Assembly (NCBI GenBank): GCA_003451645.1
Contig: DMER01000100.1
Span: 3,951 to 15,157 of the forward strand
DNA length: 11,207 bases
Source of the DNA: Alphaproteobacteria bacterium
GTDB taxonomy: Bacteria > Pseudomonadota > Alphaproteobacteria > Micropepsales > Micropepsaceae
Direction: 5' to 3'
A program made the position numbers and the translations under genes. Positions 6,926 to 11,207 of the stretch are shown here, in pieces. Below the pieces are notes generated by a model. The model ran no database searches. It was given only the letters and a program-made list of their open reading frames with translations, and had not been told where the DNA came from. Position 1 is the first letter of the stretch; the number at the start of each line of letters is the position of its first letter.

Positions 6926-8122
6926 TCAGGCGCGCTCAAAGATCGCGGCCATTCCCTGACCACCGCCTACACACATGGTCTCAAGGCCATACTGTGTTCC
7001 ACTGCGCTGCATCTGATGCAGCAAGGTCACTGCAATCCGTGCGCCGGTCGCCCCGATGGGATGGCCCAAGGAGATGCCGCCACCATCGACATTCAGTCGT
7101 GCGCGATCGTCCCAGTCCCAACCGCGCAGAACCCCCAAAACCTGCGCGGCAAAAGCCTCGTTCAGTTCGACCAGGCCAATGTCCTTCCAAGATTTGCCGG
7201 TTCGCGCGAAGAGCTTCTTCACCGCAGGCACTGGGCCCAGACCCATGGTGCCCGGATGGCAGCCAGAGGCCGACCAACCCACCAAGAACCCCAAGGGTTT
7301 CAGATTCAATGCCGCCAATTTGTCTTCAGCAACAATCAGCATGGCCGCGGCCGCATCATTCTGTTGACTGGAGTTGCCGGCCGTGACCTGCCCGCCCTTG
7401 AGCATAGGTTTCAAAGCACCCAGGCTTGCTGCAGTTGTGTCCGCACGGACGCCCTCGTCCGCCGAGACCATCAGGGGATCGCCCTTTTTCTGCGGCACGG
7501 CAACCGCAACAATCTCGTCCGCAAAGCGGTTGGCGCTTTGCGCAGCTGCGGCGCGGCGGTGGCTTTCGGCGGCAAACGCGTCCGCATCCTCCCGCGCGAT
7601 GTTCATCTCTTTTGCGACGTTCTCGGCCGTTTCGATCATGCCGGAAATGACGCCAAAGCGCTCGACGGGCTGAGAGCGCTCGCGGCCTCGCTCAAGGCGG
7701 TCAAAGAGGAGCGCATTACCAGCCCGTGCACCGCCGCGCATCGCGGTCGTGTAGTACTCAATGTTGGACATGCTCTCGACGCCACCCGCGATCACGACAT
7801 CCGCAGCACCTGTTTCCACCATCATTGCGGCAGTCACGAGTGCCTGAAGGCCGCCCGCGCAGCGCCGGTCGATCTGGATGCCTGGCACCTCGATGGGCAA
7901 GTTCGCGGCCAAAGCTGCCCAGCGTCCAATGCAGGGCGCCTCAGAGTTCGCGTAAGACTGCGCCATCACGACATCTTCGACCAAGGCCGGATCAATGCCG
8001 CTGCGCCGGACCGTCTCTGCCACAACCTGCGCGGCCAAGCGCTCTGCCGGGATGTCCTTCAACGCGCCAAGGAACTTGCCAACAGGTGTGCGGACGGGGG
8101 CAACGATTGCGGCGCGGGGCAT
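6926..8122 (-). CDS. Acetyl-CoA C-acyltransferase (thiolase)
   Basis: This 398-residue type II thiolase either cleaves 3-ketoacyl-CoA with CoA to release acetyl-CoA (beta-oxidation) or condenses two acetyl-CoA. The nucleophile C88 sits in DRRCAGG, the NEAF motif is at 321-324, the catalytic H354 is in GISLGHPIG, and the second cysteine C384 is in CVGGGQG. GNSSQQND replaces the more usual GNAS-x-NDGA. Length and motifs are complete, so it should be active; degradative and biosynthetic forms cannot be separated by eye. It is the last gene of the sucA-sucB-lpdA cluster: its start is 12 bases after the lpdA stop, with a strong AAGGAG in between, so co-transcription is likely. No clear terminator follows; AAGGG-GTGA-CCCTT at 6901-6914 is only a 5-bp stem with no T run. 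Confidence 0.96.
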   Translation of the reverse strand: MPRAAIVAPVRTPVGKFLGALKDIPAERLAAQVVAETVRRSGIDPALVEDVVMAQSYANSEAPCIGRWAALAANLPIEVPGIQIDRRCAGGLQALVTAAMMVETGAADVVIAGGVESMSNIEYYTTAMRGGARAGNALLFDRLERGRERSQPVERFGVISGMIETAENVAKEMNIAREDADAFAAESHRRAAAAQSANRFADEIVAVAVPQKKGDPLMVSADEGVRADTTAASLGALKPMLKGGQVTAGNSSQQNDAAAAMLIVAEDKLAALNLKPLGFLVGWSASGCHPGTMGLGPVPAVKKLFARTGKSWKDIGLVELNEAFAAQVLGVLRGWDWDDRARLNVDGGGISLGHPIGATGARIAVTLLHQMQRSGTQYGLETMCVGGGQGMAAIFERA

Positions 8123-8127
8123 GACGG

Positions 8128-8136
8128 CCTCTCCTT
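8128..8136 (-). promoter_or_regulatory. Thiolase ribosome binding site overlapping the lpdA stop
   Basis: AAGGAGAGG on the minus strand begins within the TAA stop of lpdA (8135-8137), giving TAAGGAG, and sits eight bases from the thiolase ATG, counted from the AAGGAG core. Ribosomes ending lpdA could reinitiate here. The site fixes the thiolase start. Confidence 0.85.
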
Positions 8137-9541
8137 ACATCTGCATGGCCCAGCCGCCTACACCTTGGGCCGCACCGCGCACCGCCTCGCTCAAGGTCGG
8201 GTGGGCGTGCGATGTGCGGGCAATGTCTTCGGCGGCAGCCTTGAACTCGATCGCCAGGGCTGCTTCGGCGATCATGTTGCCAGCTTCAGGCCCGATGATG
8301 TGAACGCCCAAAAGCTGATCCGTCGTCGCATCGGCCAGAACCTTGGCAAAACCATCGGTCGAGGCATTGACCCGCGCACGGGAATTGGCCGTAAAAGGGA
8401 ACTTGCCAATTTTGAAGGCTATGCCGGCGGCTTTGAGCTCTTCCTCGGTCTTGCCTACCGATGCGACCTCGGGCGCGGTGTAGACTACAGCAGGGATGGC
8501 GTCGTAGTTCACGTGCCCCGCCTGGCCCGCAATGATCTCAGCTACAGCAACCGCCTCGTCCTCAGCCTTGTGGGCCAGCATAGGACCGGCAATCACATCG
8601 CCAATGGCGTAAATCCCCTTGGCGCTGGTCTGATAGTGGCGGTCGACCGGGATGCGGCCGCGATTGTCCGTCGAGAGGCCAACCGTGTCGAGGCCAAGCC
8701 CTTCCGTATACGGACGACGACCGATCGAGGACAGGACCACGTCGCACTCAATGGTTTCAGGCGTGCCGCCCGCGGCCGGTTCGATCGTCACCTGAACATG
8801 GCCGTTGCGCTTCTCGCAGCCTGTGACCTTGGACCCCAGTTTGAAGGCCATGCCCTGCTTGGCCAGGATGCGCTGAAAGTGCTTGGCCACTTCGCCGTCA
8901 AGACCAGGCGTGATGCGGTCAAGGTACTCGACCACGGTCACCTGCGTGCCCAAGCGGCGCCAGACCGAGCCCATCTCAAGACCGATATAGCCGCCGCCGA
9001 TCACCACCATCCGTCCGGGGACGGAGGAGAGAGACAGTGCGCCCGTCGAAGTCACGATCTGCTGTTCGTCTATCGTTACCCCAGGCAAGGGCATCGGCTC
9101 GGAGCCGGTCGCAATGATGATCGCCTTGCCCGTTACCGAGCGCGTTGTTCCATCGGCGCTTACGATCTCAACCGTGTTGGGCCCGCGCAACCGGCCCGTG
9201 CCAAAAGCATGCTCGACCTTGTTCTTGCGGAAGAGAAACTCCACACCCTTCGTCAATCCGTCGACGGATTTGTCCTTGTGCGCCATCATGCGGGGCAGAT
9301 CGACCGCCACGTTCTGAACGACGACGCCCAACTCCGCAAAATGGTGCTTGGCGTCTTCATAGGCCTCAGACGCATGCAGCAAGGCCTTGGATGGTATGCA
9401 GCCAATGTTGAGACATGTGCCGCCCAAGGTCGCGCGTTTTTCGATGCAGAGGGTTCTGAGCTTCAGCTGGCCTGCCCGGTTCGCAGCATTATAGCCGCCA
9501 GGGCCGCCGCCAATAACAATAACATCGTAAGTATCAGACAT
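8135..9541 (-). CDS. lpdA: Dihydrolipoyl dehydrogenase (E3)
   Basis: E3 is an FAD-linked dimer that reoxidises the dihydrolipoyl arm of the E2 subunit and passes electrons to NAD+. The 468-residue product has the FAD-binding GGGPGGY at 11-17, the redox disulfide C43/C48 in GGTCLNIGCIPSK, the NAD-binding GGGYIG at 182-187, the second FAD motif AIGD at 312-315, and the active-site H447 with E452 in HAHPTLSE. All catalytic residues are present. The start is set at ATG 9541 (MSDTYDV), which matches E3 N-termini; a frame from TTG 9568 adds nine residues with no support. Its ribosome binding site is weak (AAGGT, centred near 9552). It lies 44 bases after sucB, so it should serve 2-oxoglutarate dehydrogenase and may be shared with other complexes. 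Confidence 0.97.
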   Translation of the reverse strand: MSDTYDVIVIGGGPGGYNAANRAGQLKLRTLCIEKRATLGGTCLNIGCIPSKALLHASEAYEDAKHHFAELGVVVQNVAVDLPRMMAHKDKSVDGLTKGVEFLFRKNKVEHAFGTGRLRGPNTVEIVSADGTTRSVTGKAIIIATGSEPMPLPGVTIDEQQIVTSTGALSLSSVPGRMVVIGGGYIGLEMGSVWRRLGTQVTVVEYLDRITPGLDGEVAKHFQRILAKQGMAFKLGSKVTGCEKRNGHVQVTIEPAAGGTPETIECDVVLSSIGRRPYTEGLGLDTVGLSTDNRGRIPVDRHYQTSAKGIYAIGDVIAGPMLAHKAEDEAVAVAEIIAGQAGHVNYDAIPAVVYTAPEVASVGKTEEELKAAGIAFKIGKFPFTANSRARVNASTDGFAKVLADATTDQLLGVHIIGPEAGNMIAEAALAIEFKAAAEDIARTSHAHPTLSEAVRGAAQGVGGWAMQM

Positions 9542-9585
9542 GCGATCGGACCTTATGCCTTCTGCCAATGCGGCGAGTACTGAAT

Positions 9586-10776
9586 TCAGATATCGAGCAG
9601 CAAACGCTGGGGCTGTTCGAGATGTTCCTTGACGCGCACGAGGAACGTGACCGCCTCGCGCCCATCGACCAGGCGATGGTCATATGACAGCGCCACATAC
9701 ATCATCGGCCTGATCTCGATCTTGCCATCCACGGCAATCGGGCGCTGCTCGATCTTGTGCATCCCTAGGATGCCGGATTGCGGGGCATTCAGGATGGGCG
9801 TCGACATCAGCGATCCGTACACGCCGCCATTGGAAATGGTGAAGGTGCCACCTTGGAGCTCTTCCAGCTTGATCTTGCCGTCGCGGGCGCGGATGCCGAA
9901 ATCGGCGATGGCCTTTTCAAGGTCAGCGAAAGAATGGTGATCCGCATTGCGGATGACCGGCACAATCAGGCCCTTGTCGGTTCCGACCGCAACGCCAATG
10001 TCGTAGTGGTTCTTGTAGATGATGTCGTCGCCATCGATCTCGGCATTGACCGCTGGGAGCTCTTTGAGCGCGCTGATGCAGGCCTTTACGAAGAACGACA
10101 TGAAGCCCAAGCGGACGCCATGGCGTTTCTCGAACTGATCGACAAAGGTTTTGCGCATGTCCATGACCGCGGTCATATCGATCTCGTTGAAGGTCGTCAG
10201 CATCGCGGCGGTGTTTTGCGCTTCCTTCAGACGCAAGGCGATGGTGCGGCGCAACCGGGTCATCGGCACGCGCTCTTCGGCGGGCGCCAGATCGCGGGAC
10301 TGATGCGGCTTTATGGATTGTGCTGGCGCGTTCGCGCGCGCTTCGAGCGCTGCGATCACGTCGCCTTTCAGGATGCGGCCATCCTTTCCCGTGCCGGTCA
10401 TGACCGTCACGTTCGACTCCGCTGCAAGTTTGGCCGCCGAGGGCATCATCACCGGTGCCGCGCCATTGGCCGGCGCCTGCACCAGTTTGGGTTCTGCCAT
10501 GGGAACGGGTTTGGGCGGAGCCGCAGCCGCAGCAGCGCCACCTTCGCCCAAGGTCCCCAAGAGGCCGCCTACGCCAATGGTCTCCCCTTTGGCGACCAAG
10601 ATTTCAGATAAGACGCCCGCAGCTGGCGCCGGAACTTCGACCGTGACCTTGTCGGTTTCAAGTTCGACGACGGGTTCATCGGCCTTGACGCTTTCACCGG
10701 GATTCTTGAGCCATTTGGCAACAGTTGCTTCGGTGACGGATTCACCAAGAGTGGGGACGCGGATTTCGAGAGGCAT
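9586..10776 (-). CDS. sucB: 2-oxoglutarate dehydrogenase E2, dihydrolipoyllysine succinyltransferase
   Basis: E2 forms the core of the 2-oxoglutarate dehydrogenase complex and transfers the succinyl group from its lipoyl arm to CoA. Of 396 residues, about 1-77 are a lipoyl domain with the lipoylated K43 in [10 protein letters not shown]. An alanine- and proline-rich linker follows (about 79-108). The E1/E3-binding domain lies at about 110-145 (SAAKLAAES to [13 protein letters not shown]). The catalytic domain (about 165-396) ends with H367 and D371 in SYDHRLVDG. The [11 protein letters not shown] opening and the single lipoyl domain mark it as SucB rather than pyruvate dehydrogenase E2. The frame runs back to 11058 inside sucA, but the lipoyl domain and an AGGA site at 10785-10788 fix the start at 10776. 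It sits between sucA and lpdA. Confidence 0.97.
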   Translation of the reverse strand: MPLEIRVPTLGESVTEATVAKWLKNPGESVKADEPVVELETDKVTVEVPAPAAGVLSEILVAKGETIGVGGLLGTLGEGGAAAAAAPPKPVPMAEPKLVQAPANGAAPVMMPSAAKLAAESNVTVMTGTGKDGRILKGDVIAALEARANAPAQSIKPHQSRDLAPAEERVPMTRLRRTIALRLKEAQNTAAMLTTFNEIDMTAVMDMRKTFVDQFEKRHGVRLGFMSFFVKACISALKELPAVNAEIDGDDIIYKNHYDIGVAVGTDKGLIVPVIRNADHHSFADLEKAIADFGIRARDGKIKLEELQGGTFTISNGGVYGSLMSTPILNAPQSGILGMHKIEQRPIAVDGKIEIRPMMYVALSYDHRLVDGREAVTFLVRVKEHLEQPQRLLLDI

Positions 10777-10816
10777 GGCGGTCTTCCTGACGGGGGGCGG
10801 TGGTTCTGTCGGGCAA

Positions 10817-10836
10817 CCCAGCCCGGATGGGCTGGG
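10817..10836 (-). promoter_or_regulatory. Perfect hairpin between sucA and sucB
   Basis: CCCAGCCC and GGGCTGGG form a perfect 8-bp GC-rich stem around a 4-base loop, in the 80-base gap between the sucA stop and the sucB start. No T run follows, so it is not a standard terminator. It could slow 3' decay or set the E1-to-E2 ratio by processing or partial termination. The structure is visible in the sequence; the role is inferred. Confidence 0.6.
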
Positions 10837-10856
10837 ATCAACTGAGGTGGGGCCGA

Positions 10857-11207
10857 TTACAATGTCAGCGCATCGTCCAGCAGATTCTTCAATTGCTGCA
10901 TATGGGCGCTCATGGTGCCGACTGCGGGAGAAGCGGCTGCGGGCCGTCCGGCGTAGCGGGCGCGGGTGTATTTGCAGCCTGCCCGGGCGAGCACCCATTC
11001 CAGATTGGGGTCCACAAAGGTCCAGGCGCCCATATTCTTGGGTTCTTCCTGGGCCCAAACCATCTCCGCCTGCCGGAAGCGGCCAAGCTCGGTCATGAGC
11101 GAACGCGCCGGGAACGGATAGAACTGCTCCAACCGCATGAGATAGACCGTATCGATGCCACGCTTCTCACGCTCTTCGAGGAGGTCGTAATAGACCTTGC
11201 CGGAGCA
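10857..11207 (-). CDS. sucA: 2-oxoglutarate dehydrogenase E1, C-terminal part
   Basis: Only the last 116 codons are in the window; the gene continues past the right edge. E1 is the thiamine diphosphate enzyme that decarboxylates 2-oxoglutarate and succinylates the lipoyl group of SucB. The visible part is the transketolase C-terminal domain, with [24 protein letters not shown] and [14 protein letters not shown] all as in SucA, ending in [11 protein letters not shown]. The thiamine-binding and catalytic regions lie outside the window. The gene is followed by sucB after 80 bases, in the usual order. The reading frame is intact throughout the visible part. Confidence 0.96.
   Translation of the reverse strand, partial: CSGKVYYDLLEEREKRGIDTVYLMRLEQFYPFPARSLMTELGRFRQAEMVWAQEEPKNMGAWTFVDPNLEWVLARAGCKYTRARYAGRPAAASPAVGTMSAHMQQLKNLLDDALTL

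Noticed and set aside
6758..9583. A 941-codon open frame on the + strand
   Set aside because: It lies antisense to the 5' end of the PLP enzyme gene, the thiolase and lpdA, all of which have full catalytic motifs. Long antisense frames arise easily from G/C-biased third positions, and the translation is rich in Arg, His and Gly with no recognisable domain.
9778..10611. A 277-codon frame on the + strand inside sucB
   Set aside because: Antisense shadow of a complete E2 gene, with no domain or start signal.
10777..11058. N-terminal extension of the sucB frame
   Set aside because: It would run into the sucA coding end in another frame and adds non-family sequence before the lipoyl domain; the ribosome binding site at 10785-10788 supports the inner ATG.

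Overview
The window is GC-rich, densely coded bacterial chromosome and reads as an alphaproteobacterium. The support for this is family-level resemblance (a compact SucB, the sucA-sucB-lpdA order, proteobacterial BioB residues); no rRNA or other phylogenetic marker is present, so the genus is left open. Almost all of the content is core metabolism and cell-wall synthesis. I see no phage, IS, CRISPR, tRNA or rRNA. The only accessory element is one small toxin-antitoxin pair.

Layout. Positions 1-325 hold no convincing gene, only an operator-like inverted repeat, a possible 19-codon leader ORF and a weak hairpin. On the + strand follow a bifunctional class A penicillin-binding protein (326-2500) and biotin synthase bioB (2586-3584). 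Everything after that is on the - strand. In the direction of transcription (right to left) it runs: sucA (C-terminal part only, cut by the window edge), sucB, lpdA and a thiolase, forming one likely operon; then a cystathionine gamma-synthase-family PLP enzyme; then vapB-vapC; then a zinc alcohol dehydrogenase, whose 3' end overlaps the 3' end of bioB by 17 bases.

How the genes work together. SucA (E1), SucB (E2) and LpdA (E3) are the three parts of 2-oxoglutarate dehydrogenase, which makes succinyl-CoA in the TCA cycle. The thiolase starts 12 bases after the lpdA stop, with its ribosome binding site overlapping that stop, so acyl-CoA thiolysis or condensation is probably co-expressed with the complex. 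VapB and VapC form a type II toxin-antitoxin pair with a four-base ATGA overlap and a palindromic operator that overlaps a sigma70-like promoter.

Several starts were moved inward from the longest reading frame using ribosome binding sites and family N-termini: sucB at 10776, lpdA at 9541, the PLP enzyme at 6820, vapB at 5333, vapC at 5106 and bioB at 2586. I did not find a clearly novel system. The most interesting non-coding signals are the vapBC operator, a perfect 8-bp hairpin between sucA and sucB, and two small possible ORFs in the gene-free stretches.
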